From contig NZ_AP018400.1 in the NCBI RefSeq assembly GCF_003609975.1, positions 1,624,501 through 1,688,500 of the forward strand: DNA of 64,000 nt. Reading direction: 5' to 3'. Shown here piece by piece: positions 8,539 through 17,597 of the stretch. Both the position numbers and the translations under genes were made by a program. Source of the DNA: Streptococcus ruminantium. Lineage in GTDB: Bacteria; Bacillota; Bacilli; Lactobacillales; Streptococcaceae. Every line of letters begins with the position of its first letter. Position 1 is the first letter of the stretch. The notes under the pieces were generated by a model, which saw only the letters and a program-made list of their open reading frames with translations, was not told the origin of the DNA and did not search any database.

Positions 8539-10574
8539 TACTTACTATTCAAGAGGTTGAAGACTGCGACCGCTTCTGCCTTTTCAGCCAAAGCTTTCAG
8601 GATCCCCAAGCGATTGGCTTTGATAGCTACATCATCCGCCATTACCATAGTGTTATCAAAGAAAGCAGCAATGACTGGACTAAGAGCAAAGAGTTTATCC
8701 AAGTTCCCAATCATATCTTCTGTCAATTCCAGACCAGCAACTGCTTCAGCCAAAGCTCTCTCCTCATCATTTTCAAAAAGAGCTTCATCAATCATGATCG
8801 TCTCAGCCTTTTCAGCCAAGTTGAAGACCCGTGATAGGTTTTCCACAGCCTCCTTATAGCTTGCTTCACCTGATTTTTGGAAAATAGCAGAGCTGGCCGC
8901 TAGTTGCAACCTAACCACATAGGTCGAGCTGGCTAACACAGCCTCACGAATATCTTTCGGAATAGCACTATCCATCATTTTCTCTACACGCGCACGGATA
9001 AAGTCCATAACCTCAGTCTGATGAGCATAGCTCATGCTGGCAAAATTCAAGCTATACAACTCAGCAATCAATACATCCAATGGAATTTCCCAACCAAATG
9101 CTTCTAAGATGCGCACAATACCTTGGGTAGCACGACGGAGAGCATAAGGGTCGTTTGATCCTGACGGAATCAATCCAACTGAGAAGAAGGAAAGCAAGGT
9201 ATCGAATTTATCAGCCAGGGCCAATACCGCACCAACCCTACTTTCAGGAAGATTCCCCTCGGAAGAATTCGGTAAGTAATGCTCACGAATAGCTGCTGCT
9301 ACCACTGGATTTTCCCCCGCAAGAAGAGCATACTTCTCCCCCATGATGCCTTGTAATTCATCAAACTCACCGACCATACCAGTCAAAAGATCAAATTTAT
9401 AAATATCGGCCGCACGTGCCAAATCTACCTTCTCATCAGCGGACAAGTCAGCCAAGTCTGCTAGTTTAGCTGCAATCACCTTAGTGCGTTCCATGTGTTC
9501 ATAAAGCGAGCCAATTTTTTCATGGAAGGTCACAGCTTTCAAACGATCTACCAAATCTTCAATTTTGAGTTTTTGATCTTCACGCCAGAAAAACTCTCCA
9601 TCTTCCAAACGAGCAATCAGAACCTTCTCATTTCCCTTGATGACATTATCAAGATACTGATCATTGCCATTACGAACAGAGATAAAGTTTGGCAAAAGCT
9701 TACCAGCCTTATCACGTACAACAAAGTAACGTTGGTGGTTTTTCATCGAAGTCACCAAGACCTCTTCTGGAACTTCCAAATACTTGGTATCGAAAAAGCC
9801 CATAAAAGCAGTTGGATACTCGACCAGGTTCAAAACCTCATTCAGAAGATCCTCGTCAACTTCAACAGTGACATCATGTTCTTCCTCAATATTCTTGATT
9901 TGTTCCACAATCATGCCTTGGCGTTCTACCGGGTCTGTAATGACAAACTGCGCACGTAAATCTGCCTCATAAGAATCTGCACTTGCGATCTCTGTTTCTT
10001 GACCAAGGAAACGATGCCCACGACTGATGCGACCTGATGAAATCCCCAAGAAGTCCATCTCAAGTACCTCATCATCTAACAAAACTGTCATAGTATGAAC
10101 AGGACGAATATAGGCAAACTTGTTAGATGCCCAATTCATGCTGACAGGGAAGGTCATAGCCTTTAAAACCTCTGGAATCCCTGCTAAAACTTCCTTAGCT
10201 GGCTTTCCAACCTCGTGCTTGGTCACATAGACATATTCTTCACCTTTAATATTCTCAAAACGGATGTCTGCTGTTGTCAGTCCCTTACCACGTACAAAAC
10301 CTTCTGCTGCTTTGGTAAAGTTTCCATCTGCATCCAAGGCAATCTTCTTAGCAGGTCCCTTGAAGTCCTCTGTCAAGTCTGTCTGTTGATCAGCCAAACC
10401 ACGGACACGAACAGCCAAACGGCGTGGTGTTGAAAATGTATCAATTGTTTCAAAAGACAGACGATTATCTGTCAAAAAGGTAGCCATACGATCACACAAT
10501 TGCTGCATGGCCGGGGTTACGATGTAGGCAGGAATTTCTTCCAAACCAAGTTCAACAAGTAAATTTTTAACCAT
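8538..10574 (-). CDS. glyS: Glycyl-tRNA synthetase beta subunit
   Basis: A 678-residue beta chain of the alpha2-beta2 bacterial glycyl-tRNA synthetase, which binds tRNA-Gly while the alpha chain activates glycine. The N-terminus [16 protein letters not shown] is characteristic, and an HD-domain-like region (residues about 330-480, including [15 protein letters not shown]) precedes the C-terminal anticodon-binding part. Its start overlaps the glyQ stop codon by one base at 10574, so the subunits are coupled for equal synthesis. Expression depends on the T-box leader upstream of glyQ. Confidence 0.96.
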   Translation of the reverse strand: MVKNLLVELGLEEIPAYIVTPAMQQLCDRMATFLTDNRLSFETIDTFSTPRRLAVRVRGLADQQTDLTEDFKGPAKKIALDADGNFTKAAEGFVRGKGLTTADIRFENIKGEEYVYVTKHEVGKPAKEVLAGIPEVLKAMTFPVSMNWASNKFAYIRPVHTMTVLLDDEVLEMDFLGISSGRISRGHRFLGQETEIASADSYEADLRAQFVITDPVERQGMIVEQIKNIEEEHDVTVEVDEDLLNEVLNLVEYPTAFMGFFDTKYLEVPEEVLVTSMKNHQRYFVVRDKAGKLLPNFISVRNGNDQYLDNVIKGNEKVLIARLEDGEFFWREDQKLKIEDLVDRLKAVTFHEKIGSLYEHMERTKVIAAKLADLADLSADEKVDLARAADIYKFDLLTGMVGEFDELQGIMGEKYALLAGENPVVAAAIREHYLPNSSEGNLPESRVGAVLALADKFDTLLSFFSVGLIPSGSNDPYALRRATQGIVRILEAFGWEIPLDVLIAELYSLNFASMSYAHQTEVMDFIRARVEKMMDSAIPKDIREAVLASSTYVVRLQLAASSAIFQKSGEASYKEAVENLSRVFNLAEKAETIMIDEALFENDEERALAEAVAGLELTEDMIGNLDKLFALSPVIAAFFDNTMVMADDVAIKANRLGILKALAEKAEAVAVFNLLNSK

Positions 10575-11491
10575 TATTCTGCATCCTCCTTTAGTAATTC
10601 TGCTCGTGTTGCTGCATCCAAAAGTGGGTATCCCAAGCGTTTGCGCTCTTCTACAAAAGTTTTAGCAACGACACGGGCAAGATTACGGATGCGAGCAATA
10701 TAGCCTGCGCGTTCTGTCACAGATACAGCTCCACGGGCATCTAGCAGGTTAAAGGTATGTGAACACTTGAGAACATAGTCAAAGGCAGGATGAACAAGAT
10801 TTTCTTCCAGGCAACGTCCTGCCTCTTTTTCAAATTTTTCAAAATTCTCCAAGAGAAGAGTTTGATCACTAACCTCAAAGCTATATTTTGAATGCTCATA
10901 CTCCGGCTGAGTAAAGATTTCACCATACTTAACACCAGCAGCCCACTCAATGTCATAAACCGAATCAACTTCTTGAATATAGGAAGCCAAGCGCTCCAAT
11001 CCGTAAGTTACCTCAGCAGTTACAGGCCCTGTTGCTAAACCACCAACCTGTTGGAAATAAGTAAATTGAGTAATTTCCATACCATCTAACCAGACTTCCC
11101 AACCAAGACCAGCTGACCCAGTTGACGGATTTTCCCAGTTATCTTCAACAAATCGAATATCATGTTCCAATGGATTGATGCCCAGACGTTCCAAGGATTC
11201 CAAGTAGAGTTCTTGGATATTAGCTGGAGATGGCTTCATCACTACTTGGAATTGGTGGTGCTGATAGAGGCGATTTGGGTTTTCCCCATAACGACCATCA
11301 GCAGGACGACGTGATGGTTCAACGTAAGCTGCATTCCAAGGCTCTGGACCGATGGCACGCAGGAAGGTATAAGGTGACATGGTACCCGCCCCTTTTTCCG
11401 TATCGTAGGCCTGCATCAACATGCAGCCCTGCTCATTCCAAAATTGTTGTAAAGTGAGAATAATCTCTTGGAAAGTTAATTTTTGTGACAT
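10574..11491 (-). CDS. glyQ: Glycyl-tRNA synthetase alpha subunit
   Basis: A 305-residue class II synthetase alpha chain carrying the catalytic core for glycyl adenylate formation. [20 protein letters not shown] and [20 protein letters not shown] are the family hallmarks. The start ATG at 11491 has an AAGGAGTACTT ribosome site. The first seven codons and start are duplicated 173 bp upstream (11645-11666), with a second ribosome site before that copy. The T-box leader ends about 560 bp upstream of the present start. Confidence 0.96.
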   Translation of the reverse strand: MSQKLTFQEIILTLQQFWNEQGCMLMQAYDTEKGAGTMSPYTFLRAIGPEPWNAAYVEPSRRPADGRYGENPNRLYQHHQFQVVMKPSPANIQELYLESLERLGINPLEHDIRFVEDNWENPSTGSAGLGWEVWLDGMEITQFTYFQQVGGLATGPVTAEVTYGLERLASYIQEVDSVYDIEWAAGVKYGEIFTQPEYEHSKYSFEVSDQTLLLENFEKFEKEAGRCLEENLVHPAFDYVLKCSHTFNLLDARGAVSVTERAGYIARIRNLARVVAKTFVEERKRLGYPLLDAATRAELLKEDAE

Positions 11492-11666
11492 AAGTACTCC
11501 TTATTAAATTATTTTTGGCGACAGTTGTTTCCGCAAGCCGATAATGCTAGTGGAAACAACCCAGTGCATCGTCTAGGTCAGCCGCCATAGCGGTGACCGT
11601 TAGTGACTAACACCTTAAGGCGCTAAAGTCGCTTGGACGAGGTAAAAGTTAATTTTTGTGACATAA
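11472..11666 (-). repeat. 22-bp direct repeat duplicating the glyQ start, flanking a 151-bp insert
   Basis: Positions 11472-11493 and 11645-11666 are identical over 22 bp. Both encode the start codon and first codons of glyQ (MSQKLTF). The outer copy has its own ribosome site (AAAAAAGGGGGATATT before ATG) but runs into TAG after 13 codons. The 151-bp insert holds a hairpin (GTTGTTTCC / GGAAACAAC, about 11525-11563) and supplies the ribosome site now used by glyQ. The arrangement looks like an insertion or local duplication just inside the original glyQ start. Confidence 0.8.
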
Positions 11667-11775
11667 TATCCCCCTTTTTTATAACTAATGAATTAGCACT
11701 AGCCATCTAACCAAGGCAACTGCTCAAGAGCCTGGTCACAACTATCAATCGTTCCCAGCTTCAAAACAAAAGCAG

Positions 11776-12014
11776 TTAGTCTGCCTGACTGGTATGATAA
11801 ATCTGACTGCAATAGCTTGAATAGTAGTAGCGAATTTTCCCCTGCGACAACTCATAGGTCGCTCATTTATCTTCGCCCGATGTCCACTTGAATATCTCTC
11901 GCCTTACTCTAGCATGAACCGAAAAAGCTGAGACAATTCTTACGACAAAACAAGCAATGGCAAAAGACACTGCCCCCACATAAATCCCCAGTCTCGTACC
12001 GAACCCGTAAGCAT
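11776..12014 (-). pseudogene. Broken small membrane protein gene between T-box and glyQ
   Basis: An ATG at 12014 with a good ribosome site (AAAAGGAG) opens a frame that stops after 24 codons. Shifting frame near codon 8 gives a coherent sequence: a hydrophobic segment (GIYVGAVSFAIACFVVRIVS), then charged residues (HARVRREIFKWTSGEDK), one in-frame TGA, and a further 28 sense codons ending at TAA (11776-11778). One frameshift plus one nonsense codon would therefore explain an ancestral single-span membrane protein of about 80 residues. I do not recognise the family. Whether the ancestral gene was under the T-box is unknown. Confidence 0.5.
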
Positions 12015-12049
12015 CGTTGCACTCCTTTTGGATAGTTGATTATTATAGC

Positions 12050-12240
12050 AAAAAACCACCTACCATACACTCCTAGCTAACGCATAGGGGCGTATGGCAC
12101 GCGGTTCCACCCTAATTTATGACTTCATTGTGATGCAATTTTTCAGTATCTAACCCAAAAGCGCCAGCTACTCAACTTGTCCTGTCCAGCTCCCACTACC
12201 CTGCACTCGCTTAAAGAACGCCTTGAGGCTTTCTTTTGTA
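12050..12240 (-). promoter_or_regulatory. T-box riboswitch leader, probably glycine-responsive
   Basis: The T-box core AGGGTGGAACCGCG is at 12100-12113 on the minus strand. It is followed by a [14 protein letters not shown] (CCATAC...GTATGG, 12063-12098) and a run of T (about 12050-12055). Upstream RNA from about 12240 contains stem-I-like sequence. Uncharged tRNA pairing with the T-box bulge would favour the [14 protein letters not shown]. A glycine specifier is inferred from the downstream glyQ-glyS genes; a GGC lies in the predicted leader but I did not fold it. It is about 560 bp from the glyQ start. Confidence 0.85.
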
Positions 12241-12246
12241 TAAAAC

Positions 12247-12275
12247 ATTGTAGCAGAAAATAGAGAATTTGTCCA
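12247..12275 (-). promoter_or_regulatory. Promoter of the glyQS T-box leader
   Basis: TGGACA (12270-12275), a 17-bp spacer and TACAAT (12247-12252) with an upstream TG (extended -10). The RNA would start near 12240, immediately before the T-box leader. Confidence 0.7.
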
Positions 12276-12297
12276 CGACTTACATATTGAAGTGAGA

Positions 12298-12828
12298 TTA
12301 TTTTTCCTTGATACCATTTGGAATGATGATTTCTTTCAACAACCAATTTTCCTCACAAATCCGCTTGTAAATAGCATAGGCATAAAATGGCAAGATTAAA
12401 GCAGCGAATTTTGCATGACAAAGCAGAAGAATCCCAAGCAGTTCTGGAGCAATGTTTAGGAAATAATTTGGATGCTTAACAACTCGGAACAACCAATGAT
12501 CTACAAATTTGTGTTCCTTCAACAGCATCAATTTTACTGTCCAAATTTCTCCCAACAAACGAGTCACGACACATAATACAAGAAGTGAAAACAGCATAAG
12601 AGCGAGACCAAGGTAACCAACGCTATCTAGTTGTACTTTATAAACAATCGCCTCTACTATACACATCAGATAAAACAATATATGCAAAAGGGTGATCAGT
12701 TTTGTATTTGAAACCCCATACTCTTTACCTCCGTTGGCTAAAATTCGTTTTTCATTTTGAATTGACAATTTTAAAAACGCTAGCCGAATTCCAAACATCA
12801 CTAACATGATGACAATAACAATAGACAT
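12298..12828 (-). CDS. Isoprenylcysteine carboxyl methyltransferase (ICMT)-like membrane protein
   Basis: A 176-residue membrane protein with about five hydrophobic segments and the ICMT/phospholipid-methyltransferase-type motif VKHPNYFLNIAPELLG near residues 114-129, followed by a membrane span and a Glu-containing tail (YKRICEENWLLKE). ICMT-like bacterial proteins are thought to methylate small or lipid-linked substrates, but the substrate is unknown here. The start ATG 12828 has AGGAGTAAGATAA. It stands alone on the minus strand just upstream of the glyQS promoter. Confidence 0.75.
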   Translation of the reverse strand: MSIVIVIMLVMFGIRLAFLKLSIQNEKRILANGGKEYGVSNTKLITLLHILFYLMCIVEAIVYKVQLDSVGYLGLALMLFSLLVLCVVTRLLGEIWTVKLMLLKEHKFVDHWLFRVVKHPNYFLNIAPELLGILLLCHAKFAALILPFYAYAIYKRICEENWLLKEIIIPNGIKEK

Positions 12829-13183
12829 TTATCTTACTCCTTATAATCAATTTTTCCATTTGTATATGCCTATTATCTTATCGAAAAGCAGGAGCTATGT
12901 CAATCATACAAAGAGGTAAACTATCAGCTGTCACACTCTATTTTATACTCAATGAAAATCAAAAATGAGAAAACATGCTTACAGATAGAGCTAAAGTTCC
13001 TCCAAGGAAGTCGATAAAAGATCGGTTTGATTCTTGAAGAAGATTGAAAAGAAAAACACAGCAGAGTTCCTCTGACTCCACTGTGATACAAGACGAACAA
13101 GAATAAATGGCAAATCTATATCAAAAACATTCGTCTTTTTCCGAATTATGCACCTACCGCAGCTTGAAGGGGGCTACATAAAC
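12829..13183. other. Gene-free stretch with a streptococcal repeat end and the metI [10 protein letters not shown]
   Basis: No coding frame is credible. TATACTCAATGAAAATCAAA (about 12944-12963) is the end of a repeat widely seen in streptococcal intergenic DNA. The metI [12 protein letters not shown] at 13045-13085. A second stem AGACGAA/TTCGTCT (about 13091-13138) with T-run on the plus strand lies between it and metI. Confidence 0.5.
13045..13085 (-). [10 protein letters not shown]. [10 protein letters not shown] of the methionine transport operon
   Basis: On the minus strand CACAG, a 6-base bulge, CAGAG, a GAA loop, CTCTG and CTGTG form a hairpin followed by TTTTTCTTTTC. It lies about 100 bp after the metI stop. 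Confidence 0.55.
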
Positions 13184-13876
13184 CTACCGATGGCTAATCT
13201 TTCTTGTAAGGAAGTCACCGACAAACTGGATGGCAAAGATAATTACCAAAATCAAGAAGGTAGCAAAGAAGGTCACATCATGGTTATACCGTAGATAACC
13301 ATAGGACAAGGCAACTTGTCCCAAACCACCAGCACCGATAGCACCTGCCATAGCTGTATAACCTACCAAAGAAACCAGAGTCAAAGTCGTTACACGAATC
13401 AAATCTGGCAATCCCTCACGAAGGTAGACCAGAACAATATCCCAGAAGGTAGCGCCTGAAGCTTGAGCTGCTTCGATAACACCCCGATCCAACTCTGATA
13501 AGACCACCTCTACCTGACGGGCGAAAAATGGAAAAACCGATAAGGCTAGAGGAACCAAAGCTGCCTCTGTACCGATTGATTTTCCAACAATAAGCCTCGT
13601 CACAGGTGCAATGGCTGCAAGTAAGATGATAAATGGGATAGCTCGAAAAATGGAAGCTATCTTATCCAAAATCCAGTAAATCAGCCTGTTTGCAATAACC
13701 CCATGTGGACCTGTTAAGACCAAAAACAAACCTGAGATCAATCCCAAAAATCCACCTGCTGCAAAAGAAGCAAATGTCATATATAAGGTCAAATTAAAGT
13801 GCGTCAACCAACCTGTCTGACCATCCCATCCTAGTTTATAAATATTTGGAAAATTCGCTTGAATCCATTCGAACAT
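13184..13876 (-). CDS. metI: Methionine ABC transporter permease
   Basis: A 230-residue inner-membrane permease with about five helices and the EAA loop that contacts the ATPase (EAAQASGATFWDIVLVYLREGLP, about residues 135-157). Together with MetN and MetQ it imports methionine. It follows metN without a gap (metN stop at 13877) and is the last gene of the operon. Confidence 0.93.
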   Translation of the reverse strand: MFEWIQANFPNIYKLGWDGQTGWLTHFNLTLYMTFASFAAGGFLGLISGLFLVLTGPHGVIANRLIYWILDKIASIFRAIPFIILLAAIAPVTRLIVGKSIGTEAALVPLALSVFPFFARQVEVVLSELDRGVIEAAQASGATFWDIVLVYLREGLPDLIRVTTLTLVSLVGYTAMAGAIGAGGLGQVALSYGYLRYNHDVTFFATFLILVIIFAIQFVGDFLTRKISHR

Positions 13877-14941
13877 CTAGTTCACCCCTTTCAAAATCGT
13901 CACTTCAACATGCGCCTCTGCCACTGCTTCCAAAGCCCGGTGCAGTTGTCCCGAATCCCCAGACAAGATAACCACCATTTCACCCACTGGTGTATGGTCT
14001 AAAATCTCAATATTTCCATAGAGAATGTTAGCAGATACCTGATAAAATTTATACAAGTCGTTAACAATAGCTGTGTCTGTATTTGAACCAGAATATTTGA
14101 GCTGAACCAAAAGACTATCCTTCGGTAGGTTCTTCACAATATCCTGCTGATAAATTTTTACCAAAGCTTCATCAATTCCTGTTGCTGTTTTGATAAAGTC
14201 TTGGGTCAATTCCTCTTTTGGGTGAGAGAAAATATCAAGAACAGAACCTTCCTCAATCAATCGACCATCCTGCATAACTGCAACACGATTACAAATATCT
14301 TTGACAATCTGCATTTCATGGGTAATCATGACAATCGTCAACCCCAATTTTTCGTTCAGTTCTTGCAGAAGTGATAAAATTTGCTTGGTCGTTTTAGGAT
14401 CCAAGGCAGAAGTTGATTCATCTGAGATCAATATTTTAGGGTCATTTGCCAAGGCACGCGCAATGGCAACACGTTGCTTTTGACCACCAGATAGCTGAGA
14501 AGGATAGTTTTCTGAACGGTCAGAAAGTCCTACTAATTCCAAGAGTTTAGCAACTTTTTCCTTTTTTTCCTGCTTGCTCAAGCCTGAGTGTTTGAGGGCA
14601 AATGCTACATTTTCCTCAGCTGTCATCTGAGCCATCAAATTGAAGTGCTGGAAAATCATTCCAATCTCTCTGCGTTTACTCCGCAGTTGTGCCGAAGTCA
14701 AGGTTACCCTGTCATCCTCATAGATTACATCCTCATCAATTGTAATCTTTCCAGCAGTTGGTACCTGTAAAAGATTGATAACACGAACAAGTGTTGACTT
14801 ACCGGCACCAGAATAACCTACAATACCATAGATGTCACCTTGTTGAACATGAATCGTCACATCTTTTACTGCTTCAATCGTGCGTTTTTTCTGATGAAAA
14901 GTCACATCAATATTATCCAACTTAATCATTTTTCTACTCAT
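13877..14941 (-). CDS. metN: Methionine ABC transporter ATP-binding protein
   Basis: A 354-residue ATPase of the MetN type. Walker A is [11 protein letters not shown] near residue 38, the signature [15 protein letters not shown] near residue 140, and Walker [13 protein letters not shown] follows. The last 100 residues form the NIL/ACT-like domain that mediates trans-inhibition by methionine in this family. The start overlaps the upstream peptidase by 8 bp; a TTG at 14950 with closer spacing to GAGGAG is an alternative. Confidence 0.93.
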   Translation of the reverse strand: MSRKMIKLDNIDVTFHQKKRTIEAVKDVTIHVQQGDIYGIVGYSGAGKSTLVRVINLLQVPTAGKITIDEDVIYEDDRVTLTSAQLRSKRREIGMIFQHFNLMAQMTAEENVAFALKHSGLSKQEKKEKVAKLLELVGLSDRSENYPSQLSGGQKQRVAIARALANDPKILISDESTSALDPKTTKQILSLLQELNEKLGLTIVMITHEMQIVKDICNRVAVMQDGRLIEEGSVLDIFSHPKEELTQDFIKTATGIDEALVKIYQQDIVKNLPKDSLLVQLKYSGSNTDTAIVNDLYKFYQVSANILYGNIEILDHTPVGEMVVILSGDSGQLHRALEAVAEAHVEVTILKGVN

Positions 14942-16298
14942 AACTTGCAATCAACTCCTCTACTAATTTGACATGGCTATAATAGTCTACAATGCTGACA
15001 TTTTCATCACCGGCATGATCGCGGCTATTGGCATTTCCCAAGCCAAAGCCAGCAATCGGCACACCTAAAGCATGAAAGACTGTATGCATGGGACCGGTCC
15101 CTGGAGAGGTTGGCAAGACTGCCACACCTTCTGGGGTTAGCTTCTTGGCCAACTCAATAACATTGACAATGGCAGGCGCAGACATATCACTACGGTAACT
15201 CATTTCTCCTAAGGTAAAGCTAATCTCCACCTTTTCAAAACCATGCCTGTCCAGATGCTTGCGAATCTTATCCAAAACATCATGCGGCTCTAAACCCGGT
15301 ACTAGACGAACCTCCATCTTGGCTGAAGCCTGAGCAGGTATAATTGTCTTCACACCCTGACCAAGATAACCTGTTGATAGTCCTTCAATAGTGATGGACG
15401 GTTCAAAATACAAACGTTTCAAGAACTCTCGGCGATCCTCCACCAAAGTTGGCAAGGTCAAACCATAGATTTCTTTCATAGATTGACTGGTGGCTAGAGC
15501 AAATTCATCAACCAAAGCTAGCTCTCGCTCATTAGGCTCTTGTACTTGTTCATAGATACCATCCACCAAAATTCGTCCATCTGCAGCCCGCATAGATTGG
15601 AGAGCTCCCAGTAAATACCAGCTTGCAGAATCAATAACACCACCATAGGAAGAATGAATATCCAACCCAGCCGATTTGACAGAAAGATCAAAGGTCACAA
15701 TCCCCTTGTTCCCTCCAGCAATTTCCAACTGGTGTAAACTATTACGGTGACCTTGCTCCCAAACTAATAAATCTGCTCCAATTAAATGTTCCTTATATCT
15801 GACAAGATATTTATCCAAATCAACAGAAGCCGATTCTTCTGCTCCTTCCATGATAAAAATAACATTGACAGGAAGCTGTCCTTCATGCTTGGCTTGGTAT
15901 TTTTTTAGTGCAGACAAGCGCGCTGTAATATGCCCTTTATCATCATCTACACCTCGGCCATAGATATACCCATCACGGATACTTAATTCAAAAGGTTGAT
16001 CCGTCCAAATTTGATCACCATCTGCTGGTACCGTGTCATAATGATTATAAAAAATCAATGTTTTGGCATTGGGGTTGCTAGCAGTAAACTTAGCCATGAC
16101 AAACGGTGCTGCATAACTATTATCCAAAACAACCTCTGCCCCAGCCTCTTCAAACATTTCTTTCAAATAGGTAGCCACATCCAACAAACCAATCTGTTGA
16201 GCAAAAATAGACTTCTTTGAAATCAAGACCTTTAACTTTTCAAAATAGGTCTGAATAATCGCATCCTGCTCAAAAGCCTGAATCCTTGTATCTGTCAT
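14934..16298 (-). CDS. M20 family metallopeptidase (dipeptidase-like) of the met operon
   Basis: A 454-residue zinc peptidase of the M20/M25/M40 family. Metal-binding motifs are visible: FYNHYDTVP (first His/Asp), [10 protein letters not shown] (bridging Asp), MEGAEESAS (catalytic and metal Glu) and the C-terminal AGDENVS region with its His. The same gene lies between metQ and metN in pneumococcus, suggesting it processes methionine-containing peptides or acyl-methionine, but that is inference. The start ATG 16298 has AAGGAATAG; the frame extends to 16355 without a ribosome site. Confidence 0.88.
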   Translation of the reverse strand: MTDTRIQAFEQDAIIQTYFEKLKVLISKKSIFAQQIGLLDVATYLKEMFEEAGAEVVLDNSYAAPFVMAKFTASNPNAKTLIFYNHYDTVPADGDQIWTDQPFELSIRDGYIYGRGVDDDKGHITARLSALKKYQAKHEGQLPVNVIFIMEGAEESASVDLDKYLVRYKEHLIGADLLVWEQGHRNSLHQLEIAGGNKGIVTFDLSVKSAGLDIHSSYGGVIDSASWYLLGALQSMRAADGRILVDGIYEQVQEPNERELALVDEFALATSQSMKEIYGLTLPTLVEDRREFLKRLYFEPSITIEGLSTGYLGQGVKTIIPAQASAKMEVRLVPGLEPHDVLDKIRKHLDRHGFEKVEISFTLGEMSYRSDMSAPAIVNVIELAKKLTPEGVAVLPTSPGTGPMHTVFHALGVPIAGFGLGNANSRDHAGDENVSIVDYYSHVKLVEELIASYE

Positions 16299-16468
16299 TT
16301 TTCTATTCCTTCTCTTTCTATTACCAGACTGGTAAAACAAATCAAGAATCAACATATTTTATTTGCTTTGCCAGACTCATTATTACACAAAACTGAAAAT
16401 TCGGAAAGCCAAATTCCTTTATCCATCAGCAGAATAAGCGCCAAACCAAACAACATAAAAGCAGACAA

Positions 16469-16493
16469 GAGGCTCGGCCTAAAGGCCAGCCTC
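16469..16493 (-). [10 protein letters not shown]. Intra-operon hairpin between metQ and the peptidase gene
   Basis: GAGGCTGGCC and GGCCGAGCCTC form a GC-rich stem with one bulged base, 35 bp after the metQ stop; the sequence after it is only moderately T-rich. It may partially terminate or protect the metQ message, making the binding protein more abundant than the transporter. This is inference. Confidence 0.55.
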
Positions 16494-16527
16494 TTTACCC
16501 GCATACATCTATGATTTTGATCAGTTA

Positions 16528-17379
16528 TTACCAAACTGGCTCATCCATACCATCTGAAGTCTTCTCAATGACCTTTTTCACTTCATCTGTGTGGTAGGCT
16601 GCAATGATTTTCTTGATAGCAGCTGCTTGTTCTGATTTTTCCCAATCGCTACGAGCAGCAATCAAGTTATACCACTGTGATGAATTTTCATCCTTTTGCT
16701 CCTTGTAAAGGGCATTTTTATAATCCAAACCAGCTTCCAACACAAAGGTATTGTTCACAACTGCTGCATCAACTGAACTGAGTGAACTTGCTGTTTGACT
16801 GGCATCTAACTCCGTAATCTTCAAATTTTTCTTATTTTCGGTAATATCAGCGATTGTCGCCAATTCTGTACCAGACACACCTACCTTAATCAAACCTGCC
16901 GATTGAAGAAGGTAAAGGGCACGACTCTCGTTTGTCGGATCATTTGGTACTGCAATTTCTGCTCCATTTGGAATATCTTCAACTTTTGTGTACTTGTTCT
17001 TTCCACCATCAGTTCCAGAATAAAGACGAATCGGTGCAATATAGGTATCTGCAATAGCCACAAGATTGGCATCATTTTCTGTATTCCAATTCTTCAAAAA
17101 GTTATAGTGCTGGAAGGCGTTAATATCTACTTCTTTTTCAACTACTGCCTTATTAGGTTGTGAGTAATCGGTGAACTGAGTGAATTTCAATTTTACCTCA
17201 TCACCAAGAATCTCTTGAATTTTATCCCAACGTGCTTGTTCTGAATCACTCAAACTCATCACACCAATATGCACAGTCGTTGCGGACGATTCTGACTTCG
17301 ATGAGGAGTGACCACATGCAGCAAGGAGACCTACTGTCAAGGCCACTGCCACCAAACTAAACCAGTTTTTCAATTTCAT
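16528..17379 (-). CDS. metQ: Methionine-binding lipoprotein (NlpA family)
   Basis: A 283-residue lipoprotein with lipobox LLAAC (Cys at residue 22) and the NlpA/MetQ domain: HIGVMSLSDSEQARWDKIQ, the FTDYSQPN segment, DINAFQHYNFL and the ligand-site stretch ELDASQTASSL. It captures methionine at the cell surface for MetNI. It is the first gene of the operon with an AAGGAGATAG ribosome site and a methionine-regulator-like operator upstream. Confidence 0.95.
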   Translation of the reverse strand: MKLKNWFSLVAVALTVGLLAACGHSSSKSESSATTVHIGVMSLSDSEQARWDKIQEILGDEVKLKFTQFTDYSQPNKAVVEKEVDINAFQHYNFLKNWNTENDANLVAIADTYIAPIRLYSGTDGGKNKYTKVEDIPNGAEIAVPNDPTNESRALYLLQSAGLIKVGVSGTELATIADITENKKNLKITELDASQTASSLSSVDAAVVNNTFVLEAGLDYKNALYKEQKDENSSQWYNLIAARSDWEKSEQAAAIKKIIAAYHTDEVKKVIEKTSDGMDEPVW

Positions 17380-17413
17380 AAAATCTATCTCCTTAAAATT
17401 TAGAACTGTACCT

Positions 17414-17442
17414 ATCTTAGCACATAATCTTTGTTCTGACTA
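17414..17442 (-). promoter_or_regulatory. Probable metQ promoter
   Basis: TAAGAT (17414-17419) with an upstream TG (extended -10), and a weak -35 TAGTCA (17437-17442) at 17 bp. A poor -35 beside an upstream operator fits an activated promoter. Confidence 0.4.
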
Positions 17443-17454
17443 ATTGACTTTTTT

Positions 17455-17481
17455 TATAGTTTGTTATAACTTTTAACTATA
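17455..17481 (-). promoter_or_regulatory. Met-box (MtaR/MetR-type operator) before metQ
   Basis: The stretch contains TATAGTTTGTTATAAC followed by TTTTAACTATA, so TATAGTT and AACTATA half-sites are both present. The streptococcal Met-box recognised by MtaR-type LysR regulators is a TATAGTTT/AAACTATA palindrome. Its place just upstream of a weak -35 fits activation. The regulator gene is not in the window. Confidence 0.5.
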
Positions 17482-17537
17482 ATAAAACCAAGATTTTTTA
17501 TAGCTTATTTTAATATGCAAAAACCATCAACCACAAC

Positions 17538-17573
17538 GTTAAAAACTGGTCTCCGAATAGGTGAACCAGTTTC
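17538..17573 (-). [10 protein letters not shown]. [10 protein letters not shown] of the purine permease gene
   Basis: AAACTGGT and ACCAGTTT (17543-17550 and 17565-17572) pair with a 14-base loop, followed on the minus strand by TTAA. It starts about 25 bp after the permease stop. Confidence 0.6.
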
Positions 17574-17597
17574 ATCATTATATAATCAGGAAATTTT

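Noticed and set aside
9495..9959. 154-codon frame antisense to glyS
   Set aside because: It is the shadow of the glyS coding strand with no ribosome site or family features; the same applies to other long antisense frames such as 17992-18630 and 38655-39116.
12143..12346. Open frame of 67 codons on the minus strand across the glyQS leader
   Set aside because: It overlaps the promoter and the T-box leader, and its sequence resembles no protein.
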